A stretch of 64,000 nt of DNA from Nephrocerus scutellatus (lineage: Eukaryota; Arthropoda; Insecta; Diptera; Pipunculidae): assembly GCA_947095585.1 (NCBI GenBank), contig OX352763.1, forward strand, positions 59,739,016-59,803,015, read 5' to 3'. Shown here in pieces: positions 1-13,780 of the stretch (positions within the stretch are counted from its first letter, which is position 1; each line of letters starts with the position of its first letter). Position numbers and translations under genes: made by a program. The notes below the pieces were generated by a model. That model worked only from the letters and a program-made list of their open reading frames with translations, searched no databases and was not told the DNA's origin.

Positions 1-720
1 ATTGACCCACACCTGTGTCTTCCTAAAGGAATAATCTATCGAATAGAGTTTGTTAGATTACATTGCAGAGGGGAAGAGGCATTTGTGCATCGGTTTGAAC
101 TTTTGTTATTTTTATGAAATTCTTCAATTTGGAGATTCTCTGTCAATTGGATTGGCCAGTTCCCAGAGATGTCTCACTAAATTGACCCACACCTGTGTCT
201 TCCTAAAGGAACAATCTATCGAATAGAGTTTGCTAGATTACATTGCAGAGGGGAAGAGGCATTTGTGCATCGGTTTGAACTTTTGTTATTTTTATGAAAT
301 TCTTCAATTTGGAGGTTCTCTGTCAAGCGGATTGGCCAGTTCCCAGAGATGTCTCACTAAATTGACCCACACCTGTGTCTTCCTAAAGAAATAATATATC
401 GAATAGAGTTTGTTAGATTACATTTCAGAGGGGAAGAGGCATTTGTGCATCGGTTTGAACTTTTTTTATTTTCATGAAATTTTTCAATTTGGAGGTTCTC
501 TGTCAAGCGGATTGGCCAGTTCCCAGAGATGTCTCACTAAATTGACCCACACCTGTGTCTTCCTAAAGGAATAATCTATCGAATAGAGTTTGTTAGATTA
601 CATTGCAGAGGGGAAGAGGCATTTGTGCATCGGTTTGAACTTTTGTTATTTTTATGAAATTCTTCAATTTGGAGGTTCTCTGTCAATTGGATTGGCCAGT
701 TCCCAGAGATGGCTCACTAA

Positions 721-3700
721 ATTGACCCACACCTGTGTCTTTCTAAAGGAATAATCTATAGAATAGAGTTTGTTAGATTACATTGCAGAAGGGAAGAGGC
801 ATTTGTGCATCGGTTTGAACTTTTGTTATTTTTATGAAATTCTTCAATTTGGAGGTTCTCTGTTAAGCGGATTGGCCAGTTCCCAGAGATGTCTCACTAA
901 ATTGACCCACACCTGTGTCTTCCTAAAGGAATAATCTATCGAATAGAGTTTGTTAGATTACATGTCAGAGGGGAAGAGGCATTTGTGCATCGGTTTGAAC
1001 TTTTGTTATTTTCATGAAATTTTTCAATTTGGAGGTTCTCTGTCAAGCGGATTGGCCAGTTCCCAGAGATGTCTCACTAAATTGACCCACACCTGTGTCT
1101 TCCTAAAGGAATAATCTATCGAATAGAGTTTGTTAGATTACATTGCAGAGGGGAAGAGGCATTTGTGCATTGGTTTGAACTTTTGTTATTTTTATGAAAT
1201 TCTTCAATTTGGAGGTTCTCTTTTAAGCGGATTGGTCAGTTCCCAGAGATGTCTCACTAAATTGACCCACACCTGTGTCTTTCTAAAGGAATAATCTATC
1301 GAATAGAGTTTGTTAGATTACATTGCAGAGGGGAGGAGGCATTTGTGCATCGGTTTGAACTTTTGTTATTTTCATGAAATTCTTCAATTTGGAGGTTCTC
1401 TGTCAAGCGGATTGGCCAGTTCCCAGAGATGTCTCACTAAATTGACCCACACCTGTGTCTTCCTAAAGGAATAATCTATCGAATAGAGTTTGTTAGATTA
1501 CATTGCAGAGGGGAAGAGGCATTTGTGCATCGGTTTGAACTTTTGTTATTTTAATGAAATTCTTCAATTTGGAGTTTTTCTGTCAAGCGGATTGGCCAGT
1601 TCCCAGAGATGTCTCACTAAATTGACCCACACCTGTGTCTTCCTAAAGGAATAATCTATCGAATAGAGTTTGTTAGATTACATTTCAGAGGGGAAGAGGC
1701 ATTTGTGCATCGGTTTGAACTTTTGTTATTTTCATGAAATTTTTCAATTTGGAGGTTCTCTGTCAAGCGGATTGGCCAGTTCCCAGAGATGTCTCACTAA
1801 ATTGACCCACACCTGTGTCTTCCTAAAGGAATAATCTATCGAATAGAGTTTGTTAGATTACATTGCAGAGGGGAAGAGGCATTTAAGCATTGGTTTGAAC
1901 TTTTGTTATTTTTATGAAATTCTTCAATTTGGAGGTTCTCTGTTAAGCGGATTGGCCAGTTCCCAGAGATGTCTCACTAAATTGACCCACACCTGTGTCT
2001 TCCTAAAGGAATAGTCTATCGAATAGAGTTTGTTAGATTACATTGCAGAGGGGAAGAGGCATTTGTGCATCGGCTTGAACTTTTGTTATTTTCATGAAAT
2101 TCTTAAATTTGGAGGTTCTCTGTCAAGCGGATTGGCCAGTTCCCAGAGATGTCTTACTAAATTGACCCACACCTGTGTCTTCCTAAAGGAATAATCTATC
2201 GAATAGAGTTTGTTAGATTACATTGCAGAGGGGAAGAGGCATTTGTGCATCGGTTTGAACTTTTGTTATTTTTATGAAATTCTTCAATTTGGAGATTCTC
2301 TGTCAATTGGATTGGCCAGTTCCCAGAGATGTCTCACTAAATTGACCCACACCTGTGTCTTCCTAAAGGAATAATCTATCGAATAGAGTTTGTTAGATTA
2401 CATTGCAGAGGGGAAGAGGCATTTGTGCATCGGTTTGAACTTTTGTTATTTTTATGAAATTCTTCAATTTGGAGGTTCTCTGTCAAGCGGATTGGCCAGT
2501 TCCCAGAGATGTCTCACTAAATTGACCCACACCTGTGTCTTCCTAAAGAAATAATATATCGAATAGAGTTTGTTAGATTACATTTCAGAGGGGAAGAGGC
2601 ATTTGTGCATCGGTTTGAACTTTTTTTATTTTCATGAAATTTTTCAATTTGGAGGTTCTCTGTCAAGCGGATTGGCCAGTTCCCAGAGATGTCTCACTAA
2701 ATTGACCCACACCTGTGTCTTCCTAAAGGAATAATCTATCGAATAGAGTTTGTTAGATTACATTGCAGAGGGGAAGAGGCATTTGTGCACCGGTTTGAAC
2801 TTTTGTTATTTTAATGAAATTCTTCAATTTGGAGGTTTTCTGTCAAGCGGATTGGCCAGTTCCCAGAGATGTCTCACTAAATTGACCCACACCTGTGTCT
2901 TCCTAAAGGAATAATCTATCGAATACAGTTTGTTAGATTACATTGCAGAGGGGAAGAGGCATTTAAGCATTGGTTTGAACTTTTGTTATTTTTATGAAAT
3001 TCTTCAATTTGGAGGTTCTCTGTTAAGCGGATTGGTCAGTTCCCAGAGATGTCTCACTAAATTGACCCACACCTGTGACTTTCTAAAGGAATAATCTATC
3101 GAATAGAGTTTGTTAGATTACATTGCAGAGGGGAAGAGGCATTTGTGCATCGGTTTGAACTTTTGTTATTTTCATGAAATTCTTAAATTTGGAGGTTCTC
3201 TGTCAAGCGGATTGGCCAGTTCCCAGAGATGTCTTACTAAATTGACCCACACCTGTGTCTTCCTAAAGGAATAATCTATCGAATAGAGTTTGTTAGATTA
3301 CATTGCATAGGGGAAGAGGCATTTGTGCATCGGTTTGAACTTTTGTTATTTTTATGAAATTCTTCAATTTGGAGATTCTCTGTCAATTGGATTGGCCAGT
3401 TCCCAGAGATGTCTCACTAAATTGACCCACACCTGTGTCTTCCTAAAGGAATAATCTATCGAATAGAGTTTGTTAGATTACATTGCAGAGGGGAAGAGGC
3501 ATTTGTGCATCGGTTTGAACTTTTGTTATTTTTATGAAATTCTTCAATTTGGAGATTCTCTGTCAATTGGATTGGCCAGTTCCCAGAGATGGCTCACTAA
3601 ATTGACCCACACCTGTGTCTTTCTAAAGGAATAATCTATAGAATAGAGTTTGTTAGATTACATTGCAGAGGGGAAGAGGCATTTGTGCATCGGTTTGAAC

Positions 3701-6700
3701 TTTTGTTATTTTTATGAAATTCTTCAATTTGGAGGTTCTCTGTTAAGCGGATTGGCCAGTTCCCAGAGATGTCTCACTAAATTGACCCACACCTGTGTCT
3801 TCCTAAAGGAATAATCTATCGAATAGAGTTTGTTAGATTACATGTCAGAGGGGAAGAGGCATTTGTGCATCGGTTTGAACTTTTGTTATTTTCATGAAAT
3901 TTTTCAATTTGGAGATTCTCTGTCAATTGGATTGGCCAGTTCCCAGAGATGGCTCACTAAATTGACCCACACCTGTGTCTTTCTAAAGGAATAATCTATA
4001 GAATAGAGTTTGTTAGATTACATTGCAGAGGGGAAGAGGCATTTGTGCATCGGTTTGAACTTTTGTTATTTTTATGAAATTCTTCAATTTGGAGGTTCTC
4101 TGTTAAGCGGATTGGCCAGTTCCCAGAGATGTCTCACTAAATTGACCCACACCTGTGTCTTCCTAAAGGAATAATCTATCGAATAGAGTTTGTTAGATTA
4201 CATGTCAGAGGGGAAGAGGCATTTGTGCATCGGTTTGAACTTTTGTTATTTTCATGAAATTTTTCAATTTGGAGGTTCTCTGTCAAGCGGATTGGCCAGT
4301 TCCCAGAGATGTCTCACTAAATTGACCCACACCTGTGTCTTCCTAAAGGAATAATCTATCGAATAGAGTTTGTTAGATTACATTGCAGAGGGGAAGAGGC
4401 ATTTGTGCATTGGTTTGAACTTTTGTTATTTTTATGAAATTCTTCAATTTGGAGGTTCTCTTTTAAGCGGATTGGTCAGTTCCCAGAGATGTCTCACTAA
4501 ATTGACCCACACCTGTGTCTTTCTAAAGGAATAATCTATCGAATAGAGTTTGTTAGATTACATTGCAGAGGGGAGGAGGCATTTGTGCATCGGTTTGAAC
4601 TTTTGTTATTTTCATGAAATTCTTCAATTTGGAGGTTCTCTGTCAAGCGGATTGGCCAGTTCCCAGAGATGTCTCACTAAATTGACCCACACCTGTGTCT
4701 TCCTAAAGGAATAATCTATCGAATAGAGTTTGTTAGATTACATTGCAGAGGGGAAGAGGCATTTGTGCATCGGTTTGAACTTTTGTTATTTTAATGAAAT
4801 TCTTCAATTTGGAGTTTTTCTGTCAAGCGGATTGGCCAGTTCCCAGAGATGTCTCACTAAATTGACCCACACCTGTGTCTTCCTAAAGGAATAATCTATC
4901 GAATAGAGTTTGTTAGATTACATTTCAGAGGGGAAGAGGCATTTGTGCATCGGTTTGAACTTTTGTTATTTTCATGAAATTTTTCAATTTGGAGGTTCTC
5001 TGTCAAGCGGATTGGCCAGTTCCCAGAGATGTCTCACTAAATTGACCCACACCTGTGTCTTCCTAAAGGAATAATCTATCGAATAGAGTTTGTTAGATTA
5101 CATTGCAGAGGGGAAGAGGCATTTAAGCATTGGTTTGAACTTTTGTTATTTTTATGAAATTCTTCAATTTGGAGGTTCTCTGTTAAGCGGATTGGCCAGT
5201 TCCCAGAGATGTCTCACTAAATTGACCCACACCTGTGTCTTCCTAAAGGAATAGTCTATCGAATAGAGTTTGTTAGATTACATTGCAGAGGGGAAGAGGC
5301 ATTTGTGCATCGGCTTGAACTTTTGTTATTTTCATGAAATTCTTAAATTTGGAGGTTCTCTGTCAAGCGGATTGGCCAGTTCCCAGAGATGTCTTACTAA
5401 ATTGACCCACACCTGTGTCTTCCTAAAGGAATAATCTATCGAATAGAGTTTGTTAGATTACATTGCAGAGGGGAAGAGGCATTTGTGCATCGGTTTGAAC
5501 TTTTGTTATTTTTATGAAATTCTTCAATTTGGAGATTCTCTGTCAATTGGATTGGCCAGTTCCCAGAGATGTCTCACTAAATTGACCCACACCTGTGTCT
5601 TCCTAAAGGAATAATCTATCGAATAGAGTTTGTTAGATTACATTGCAGAGGGGAAGAGGCATTTGTGCATCGGTTTGAACTTTTGTTATTTTTATGAAAT
5701 TCTTCAATTTGGAGGTTCTCTGTCAAGCGGATTGGCCAGTTCCCAGAGATGTCTCACTAAATTGACCCACACCTGTGTCTTCCTAAAGAAATAATATATC
5801 GAATAGAGTTTGTTAGATTACATTTCAGAGGGGAAGAGGCATTTGTGCATCGGTTTGAACTTTTTTTATTTTCATGAAATTTTTCAATTTGGAGGTTCTC
5901 TGTCAAGCGGATTGGCCAGTTCCCAGAGATGTCTCACTAAATTGACCCACACCTGTGTCTTCCTAAAGGAATAATCTATCGAATAGAGTTTGTTAGATTA
6001 CATTGCAGAGGGGAAGAGGCATTTGTGCACCGGTTTGAACTTTTGTTATTTTAATGAAATTCTTCAATTTGGAGGTTTTCTGTCAAGCGGATTGGCCAGT
6101 TCCCAGAGATGTCTCACTAAATTGACCCACACCTGTGTCTTCCTAAAGGAATAATCTATCGAATACAGTTTGTTAGATTACATTGCAGAGGGGAAGAGGC
6201 ATTTAAGCATTGGTTTGAACTTTTGTTATTTTTATGAAATTCTTCAATTTGGAGGTTCTCTGTTAAGCGGATTGGTCAGTTCCCAGAGATGTCTCACTAA
6301 ATTGACCCACACCTGTGACTTTCTAAAGGAATAATCTATCGAATAGAGTTTGTTAGATTACATTGCAGAGGGGAAGAGGCATTTGTGCATCGGTTTGAAC
6401 TTTTGTTATTTTCATGAAATTCTTAAATTTGGAGGTTCTCTGTCAAGCGGATTGGCCAGTTCCCAGAGATGTCTTACTAAATTGACCCACACCTGTGTCT
6501 TCCTAAAGGAATAATCTATCGAATAGAGTTTGTTAGATTACATTGCATAGGGGAAGAGGCATTTGTGCATCGGTTTGAACTTTTGTTATTTTTATGAAAT
6601 TCTTCAATTTGGAGATTCTCTGTCAATTGGATTGGCCAGTTCCCAGAGATGTCTCACTAAATTGACCCACACCTGTGTCTTCCTAAAGGAATAATCTATC

Positions 6701-7020
6701 GAATAGAGTTTGTTAGATTACATTGCAGAGGGGAAGAGGCATTTGTGCATCGGTTTGAACTTTTGTTATTTTTATGAAATTCTTCAATTTGGAGATTCTC
6801 TGTCAATTGGATTGGCCAGTTCCCAGAGATGGCTCACTAAATTGACCCACACCTGTGTCTTTCTAAAGGAATAATCTATAGAATAGAGTTTGTTAGATTA
6901 CATTGCAGAGGGGAAGAGGCATTTGTGCATCGGTTTGAACTTTTGTTATTTTTATGAAATTCTTCAATTTGGAGGTTCTCTGTTAAGCGGATTGGCCAGT
7001 TCCCAGAGATGTCTCACTAA
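721..7020 (+). repeat. 18-monomer (3240-bp) higher-order repeat
   Basis: The monomer series at 721-3780 is repeated almost base for base at 3961-7020. Markers that recur 3240 bp apart include AATCTATAGAATAG (721 and 3961), CATGTCAG (901 and 4141), GGGAGGAGG (1261 and 4501), ATTTAAGCAT (1801 and 5041), ATAGTCTATC (1981 and 5221), GAATACAG (2881 and 6121) and CATTGCATAG (3241 and 6481). I saw only isolated differences, for example GCAGAAGGG near 787 against GCAGAGGGG near 4027. The monomer at 3781-3960 looks like a recombinant of two types. Confidence 0.88.
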
Positions 7021-10000
7021 ATTGACCCACACCTGTGTCTTCCTAAAGGAATAATCTATCGAATAGAGTTTGTTAGATTACATGTCAGAGGGGAAGAGGC
7101 ATTTGTGCATCGGTTTGAACTTTTGTTATTTTCATGAAATTTTTCAATTTGGAGGTTCTCTGTCAAGCGGATTGGCCAGTTCCCAGAGATGTCTCACTAA
7201 ATTGACCCACACCTGTGTCTTCCTAAAGGAATAGTCTATCGAATAGAGTTTGTTAGATTACATTGCAGAGGGGAAGAGGCATTTGTGCATCGGCTTGAAC
7301 TTTTGTTATTTTCATGAAATTCTTAAATTTGGAGGTTCTCTGTCAAGCGGATTGGCCAGTTCCCAGAGATGTCTTACTAAATTGACCCACACCTGTGTCT
7401 TCCTAAAGGAATAATCTATCGAATAGAGTTTGTTAGATTACATTGCAGAGGGGAAGAGGCATTTGTGCATCGGTTTGAACTTTTGTTATTTTTATGAAAT
7501 TCTTCAATTTGGAGATTCTCTGTCAATTGGATTGGCCAGTTCCCAGAGATGTCTCACTAAATTGACCCACACCTGTGTCTTCCTAAAGGAATAATCTATC
7601 GAATAGAGTTTGTTAGATTACATTGCAGAGGGGAAGAGGCATTTGTGCATCGGTTTGAACTTTTGTTATTTTTATGAAATTCTTCAATTTGGAGGTTCTC
7701 TGTCAAGCGGATTGGCCAGTTCCCAGAGATGTCTCACTAAATTGACCCACACCTGTGTCTTCCTAAAGAAATAATATATCGAATAGAGTTTGTTAGATTA
7801 CATTTCAGAGGGGAAGAGGCATTTGTGCATCGGTTTGAACTTTTTTTATTTTCATGAAATTTTTCAATTTGGAGGTTCTCTGTCAAGCGGATTGGCCAGT
7901 TCCCAGAGATGTCTCACTAAATTGACCCACACCTGTGTCTTCCTAAAGGAATAATCTATCGAATAGAGTTTGTTAGATTACATTGCAGAGGGGAAGAGGC
8001 ATTTGTGCACCGGTTTGAACTTTTGTTATTTTAATGAAATTCTTCAATTTGGAGGTTTTCTGTCAAGCGGATTGGCCAGTTCCCAGAGATGTCTCACTAA
8101 ATTGACCCACACCTGTGTCTTCCTAAAGGAATAATCTATCGAATACAGTTTGTTAGATTACATTGCAGAGGGGAAGAGGCATTTAAGCATTGGTTTGAAC
8201 TTTTGTTATTTTTATGAAATTCTTCAATTTGGAGGTTCTCTGTTAAGCGGATTGGTCAGTTCCCAGAGATGTCTCACTAAATTGACCCACACCTGTGTCT
8301 TTCTAAAGGAATAATCTATCGAATAGAGTTTGTTAGATTACATTGCAGAGGGGAAGAGGCATTTGTGCATCGGTTTGAACTTTTGTTATTTTCATGAAAT
8401 TCTTAAATTTGGAGGTTCTCTGTCAAGCGGATTGGCCAGTTCCCAGAGATGTCTTACTAAATTGACCCACACCTGTGTCTTCCTAAAGGAATAATCTATC
8501 GAATAGAGTTTGTTAGATTACATTGCATAGGGGAAGAGGCATTTGTGCATCGGTTTGAACTTTTGTTATTTTTATGAAATTCTTCAATTTGGAGATTCTC
8601 TGTCAATTGGATTGGCCAGTTCCCAGAGATGTCTCACTAAATTGACCCACACCTGTGTCTTCCTAAAGAAATAATATATCGAATAGAGTTTGTTAGATTA
8701 CATTTCAGAGGGGAAGAGGCATTTGTGCATCGGTTTGAACTTTTTTTATTTTCATGAAATTTTTCAATTTGGAGGTTCTCTGTCAAGCGGATTGGCCAGT
8801 TCCCAGAGATGTCTCACTAAATTGACCCACACCTGTGTCTTCCTAAAGGAATAATCTATCGAATAGAGTTTGTTAGATTACATTGCAGAGGGGAAGAGGC
8901 ATTTGTGCTTCGGTTTGAACTTTTGTTATTTTTATGAAATTCTTCAATTTGGAGATTCTCTGTCAATTGGATTGGCCAGTTCCCAGAGATGGCTCACTAA
9001 ATTGACCCACACCTGTGTCTTTCTAAAGGAATAATCTATAGAATAGAGTTTGTTAGATTACATTGCAGAGGGGAAGAGGCATTTGTGCATCGGTTTGAAC
9101 TTTTGTTATTTTTATGAAATTCTTCAATTTGGAGGTTCTCTGTTAAGCGGATTGGCCAGTTCCCAGAGATGTCTCACTAAATTGACCCACACCTGTGTCT
9201 TCCTAAAGGAATAATCTATCGAATAGAGTTTGTTAGATTACATGTCAGAGGGGAAGAGGCATTTGTGCATCGGTTTGAACTTTTGTTATTTTCATGAAAT
9301 TTTTCAATTTGGAGGTTCTCTGTCAAGCGGATTGGCCAGTTCCCAGAGATGTCTCACTAAATTGACCCACACCTGTGTCTTCCTAAAGGAATAATCTATC
9401 GAATAGAGTTTGTTAGATTACATTGCAGAGGGGAAGAGGCATTTGTGCATTGGTTTGAACTTTTGTTATTTTTATGAAATTCTTCAATTTGGAGGTTCTC
9501 TTTTAAGCGGATTGGTCAGTTCCCAGAGATGTCTCACTAAATTGACCCACACCTGTGTCTTTCTAAAGGAATAATCTATCGAATAGAGTTTGTTAGATTA
9601 CATTGCAGAGGGGAGGAGGCATTTGTGCATCGGTTTGAACTTTTGTTATTTTCATGAAATTCTTCAATTTGGAGGTTCTCTGTCAAGCGGATTGGCCAGT
9701 TCCCAGAGATGTCTCACTAAATTGACCCACACCTGTGTCTTCCTAAAGGAATAATCTATCGAATAGAGTTTGTTAGATTACATTTCAGAGGGGAAGAGGC
9801 ATTTGTGCATCGGTTTGAACTTTTGTTATTTTTATGAAATTCTTCAATTTGGAGGTTCTCTGTCAAGCGGATTGGCCAGTTCTCAGAGATGTCTCACTAA
9901 ATTGACCCACACCTGTGTCTTCCTTAAGGAATAATCTATCGAATAGAGTTTGTTAGATTACATTTCAGAGGGGAAGAGTCATTTGTGCATCGGTTTGAAC

Positions 10001-11520
10001 TTTTGTTATTTTCATGAAATTTTTCAATTTGGAGGTTCTCTGTCAAGCGGATTGGCCAGTTCCCAGAGATGTCTCACTAAATTGACCCACACCTGTGTCT
10101 TCCTAAAGGAATAATCTATCGAATATAGTTTGTTAGATTACATTGCAGAGGGGAAGAGGCATTTGTGCATTGGTTTGAACTTTTGTTATTTTTATGAAAT
10201 TCTTCAATTTGGAGGTTCTCTGTCAAGCGGATTGGCCAGTTCCCAGAGATGTCTCACTAAATTGACCCACACCTGTGTCTTCCTAAAGAAATAATCTATC
10301 GAATAGAGTTTGTTAGATTACATTTCAGAGGGGAAGAGGCATTTGTGCATCGGTTTGAACTTTTTTTATTTTCATGAAATTTTTCAATTTGGAGGTTCTC
10401 TGTCAAGCGGATTGGCCAGTTCCCAGAGATGTCTCACTAAATTGACCCACACCTGTGTCTTCCTAAAGGAATAATCTATCGAATAGAGTTTGTTAGATTA
10501 CATTGCAGAGGGGAAGAGGCATTTGTGCATTGGTTTGAACTTTTGTTATTTTTATGAAATTGTTCAATTTGGAGGTTCTATGTCAAGCGGATTGGCCAGT
10601 TCCCAGAGATGTCTCACTAAATTGAACCACACCTGTGTCTTCCTAAAAGAATAATCTATCGAATAGAGTTTGTTAGATTACATTGCAGAGGGGAAGAGGC
10701 ATTTGTGCATTGGTTTGAACTTTTGTTATTTTTATGAAATTCTTCAATTTGGAGGTTCTCTGTTAAGCGGATTGGCCAGTTCCCAGAGATGTCTCACTAA
10801 ATTGACCCACACTTGTGTCTTCCTAAAGGAATAATCTATCGAATAGAGTTTGTTAGATTACATTTCAGAGGGGAAGAGGCATTTGTGCATCGGATTGAAC
10901 TTTTGTTATTTTCATGAAATTTTTCAATTTGGAGGTTCTCTGTCAAGCGGATTGGCCAGTTCCCAGAGATGTCTCACTAAATTGACCCACACCTGTGTCT
11001 TCCTAAAGGAATAATCTATCGAATAGAGTTTGTTAGATTACATTGCAGAGGGGAAGAGGCATTTGTGCATCGGTTTGAACTTTTGTTATTTTTATGAAAT
11101 TCTTCAATTTGGAGATTCTCTGTCAATTGGATTGGCCAGTTCCCAGAGATGGCTCACTAAATTGACCCACACCTGTGTCTTCCTAAAGGAATAATCTATC
11201 GAATAGAGTTTGTTAGATTACATTGCAGAGGGGAAGAGGCATTTGTGCATCGGTTTGAACTTTTGTTATTTTTATGAAATTCTTCAATTTGGAGGTTCTC
11301 TGTCAAGCGGATTGGCCAGTTCCCAGAGATGTCTCACTAAATTGACCCACACCTGTGTCTTCCTAAAGGAATAATCTATCGAATAGAGTTTGTTAGATTA
11401 CATTGCAGAGGGGAAGAGGCATTTGTGCATCGGTTTGAACTTTTCTTATTTTTATGAAATTCTTCAATTTGGAGATTCTCTGTCAAGCGGATTGGCCAGT
11501 TCCCAGAGATGTCTCACTAA

Positions 11521-13320
11521 ATTGACCCACACCTGTGTCTTCCTAAAGGAATAATCTATCGAATAGAGTTTGTTAGATTACATTGCAGAGGGGAAGAGGC
11601 ATTTGTGCATTGGTTTGAACTTTTGTTATTTTTATGAAATTCTTCAATTTGGAGGCTCTATGTCAAGCGGATTGGCCAGTTCCCAGAGATGTCTCACTAA
11701 ATTGACCCACACCTGTGTCTTCCTAAAAGAATAATCTATCGAATAGAGTTTGTTAGATTACATTGCAGAGGGGAAGAGGCATTTGTGCATTGGTTTGAAC
11801 TTTTGTTATTTTTATGAAATTCTTCAATTTGGAGGTTCTCTGTTAAGCGGATTGGCCAGTTCCCAGAGATGTCTCACTAAATTGACCCACACCTGTGTCT
11901 TCCTAAAGGAATAATCTATCGAATAGAGTTTGTTAGATTACATTTCAGTGGGGAAGAGGCATTTGTGCATCGGATTGAACTTTTGTTATTTTCATGAAAT
12001 TTTTCAATTTGGAGGTTCTCTGTCAAGCGGATTGGCCAGTTCCCAGAGATGTCTCACTAAATTGACCCACACCTGTGTCTTCCTAAAGGAATAATCTATC
12101 GAATAGAGTTTGTTAGATTACATTGCAGAGGGGAAGAGGCATTTGTGCATCGGTTTGAACTTTTGTTATTTTTATGAAATTCTTCAATTTGGAGATTCTC
12201 TGTCAATTGGATTGGCCAGTTCCCAGAGATGGCTCACTAAATTGACCCACACCTGTGTCTTCCTAAAGGAATAATCTATCGAATAGAGTTTGTTAGATTA
12301 CATTGCAGAGGGGAAGAGGCATTTGTGCATCGGTTTGAACTTTTGTTATTTTTATGAAATTCTTCAATTTGGAGGTTCTCTGTCAAGCGGATTGGCCAGT
12401 TCCCAGAGATGTCTCACTAAATTGACCCACACCTGTGTCTTCCTAAAGGAATAATCTATCGAATAGACTTTGTTAGATTACATTGCAGAGGGGAAGAGGC
12501 ATTTGTGCATTGGTTTGAACTTTTGTTATTTTTATGAAATTCTTCAATTTGGAGGCTCTATGTCAAGCGGATTGGCCAGTTCCCAGAGATGTCTCACTAA
12601 ATTGACCCACACCTGTGTCTTCCTAAAAGAATAATCTATCGAATAGAGTTTGTTAGATTACATTGCAGAGGGGAAGAGGCATTTGTGCATTGGTTTGAAC
12701 TTTTGTTATTTTTATGAAATTCTTCAATTTGGAGGTTCTCTGTTAAGCGGATTGGCCAGTTCCCAGAGATGTCTCACTAAATTGACCCACACCTGTGTCT
12801 TCCTAAAGGAATAATCTATCGAATAGAGTTTGTTAGATTACATTTCAGTGGGGAAGAGGCATTTGTGCATCGGATTGAACTTTTGTTATTTTCATGAAAT
12901 TTTTCAATTTGGAGGTTCTCTGTCAAGCGGATTGGCCAGTTCCCAGAGATGTCTCACTAAATTGACCCACACCTGTGTCTTCCTAAAGGAATAATCTATC
13001 GAATAGAGTTTGTTAGATTACATTGCAGAGGGGAAGAGGCATTTGTGCATCGGTTTGAACTTTTGTTATTTTTATGAAATTCTTCAATTTGGAGATTCTC
13101 TGTCAATTGGATTGGCCAGTTCCCAGAGATGGCTCACTAAATTGACCCACACCTGTGTCTTCCTAAAGGAATAATCTATCGAATAGAGTTTGTTAGATTA
13201 CATTGCAGAGGGGAAGAGGCATTTGTGCATCGGTTTGAACTTTTGTTATTTTTATGAAATTCTTCAATTTGGAGGTTCTCTGTCAAGCGGATTGGCCAGT
13301 TCCCAGAGATGTCTCACTAA
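11521..13320 (+). repeat. 5-monomer (900-bp) higher-order repeat
   Basis: Two 900-bp periods share markers in the same order: GGAGGCTCTA (11653 and 12553), CCTAAAAGAATAA (11720 and 12620), CATTTCAGTGGGG (11941 and 12841), and GGAGATTCTC with CAATTGG (12193 and 13093). Similar monomers recur in the 36-39 kb block, which links this end of the left array to the middle arrays. Confidence 0.8.
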
Positions 13321-13479
13321 ATTGACCCACACCTGTGTCTTCCTAAAGGAATAATCTATCGAATAGAGTTTAATAGATTACATTTCAGAGGGGAAGAGGC
13401 ATTTGTGCATCGGTTTGAACTTTTTTTATTTTCATGAAATTTTTCAATTTGGAGGTTCTCTGTCAAGCGGATTGGTCAG

Positions 13480-13780
13480 TGTGGTCGTCAAATAAAACAA
13501 CTATTTTAGCTTTTATATTTATTTAAGTAAAGTGTGTTTCTAATTCTAAGTTTGCGCTGCAATTACAGAATGCAACAACCTGTCCGTCTTGACCGTCTTG
13601 TCTTGTTCAATAATTGTTTGTCTCTGCCCTTTAAGTTCGTCGTGTCTCGTCGATGCGGCGATGATCGCTCTTTTTCTTTGTTCATTTGTACGCATGCTTG
13701 TGTTGGTCTTCTTAGTTAGTTGGTATATAAGTATGTGTGTCAGTTAGGCACGGTGCGCACGGGTATGTCTGTCGACAACA
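13480..13780 (-). repeat. Element 1 LTR, 3' end of copy 1
   Basis: A 301-bp LTR, TG...CA on either strand: TGTGGTCGTCAAA at the left and GTCGACAACA at the right. On the element's strand it starts TGTTGTCGACAGAC, has a TATA-like TTATATACC (13722-13730) and an AATAAA polyadenylation signal (13518-13523). It is preceded by a purine-rich GGGGTGTGGGA polypurine-tract candidate. The last codons of the polyprotein and its stop lie inside this LTR. It differs from the two other full LTRs at one visible base (GTTGGTCTT against GTTGTTCTT). Confidence 0.92.

Larger units (their letters stand above)
1..13479 (+). repeat. 180-bp satellite array, left block
   Basis: About 75 head-to-tail monomers of exactly 180 bp, each starting ATTGACCCACACCTGTGTCT and ending GATGTCTCACTAA. 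No insertion or deletion is visible over the whole block. Variation is by substitution at recurrent positions: monomer positions 64-66 (TGC, TTC or GTC), 91 (C or T), 112-113, 122, 134 and 144-148 (CAAGC, CAATT or TAAGC). Marker variants recur at fixed distances and define higher-order repeats. Within 721-7020 the period is 3240 bp (18 monomers); 7201-8640 copies 5221-6660 at 1980 bp (11 monomers); around 11521-13320 the period is 900 bp (5 monomers). No coding potential is seen. A homopurine stretch (GAGGGGAAGAGG) is nearly invariant. The array stops mid-monomer at the BEL cluster. A pericentromeric or centromeric location is inference. Confidence 0.97.

Noticed and set aside
1..180. CENP-B box in the satellite monomer
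   Set aside because: No match to the TTCG...GGAA...CGGGA pattern is visible in the consensus monomer.
1..13479. CRISPR array
   Set aside because: Direct repeats are contiguous 180-bp monomers without unique spacers, and the context is eukaryotic.
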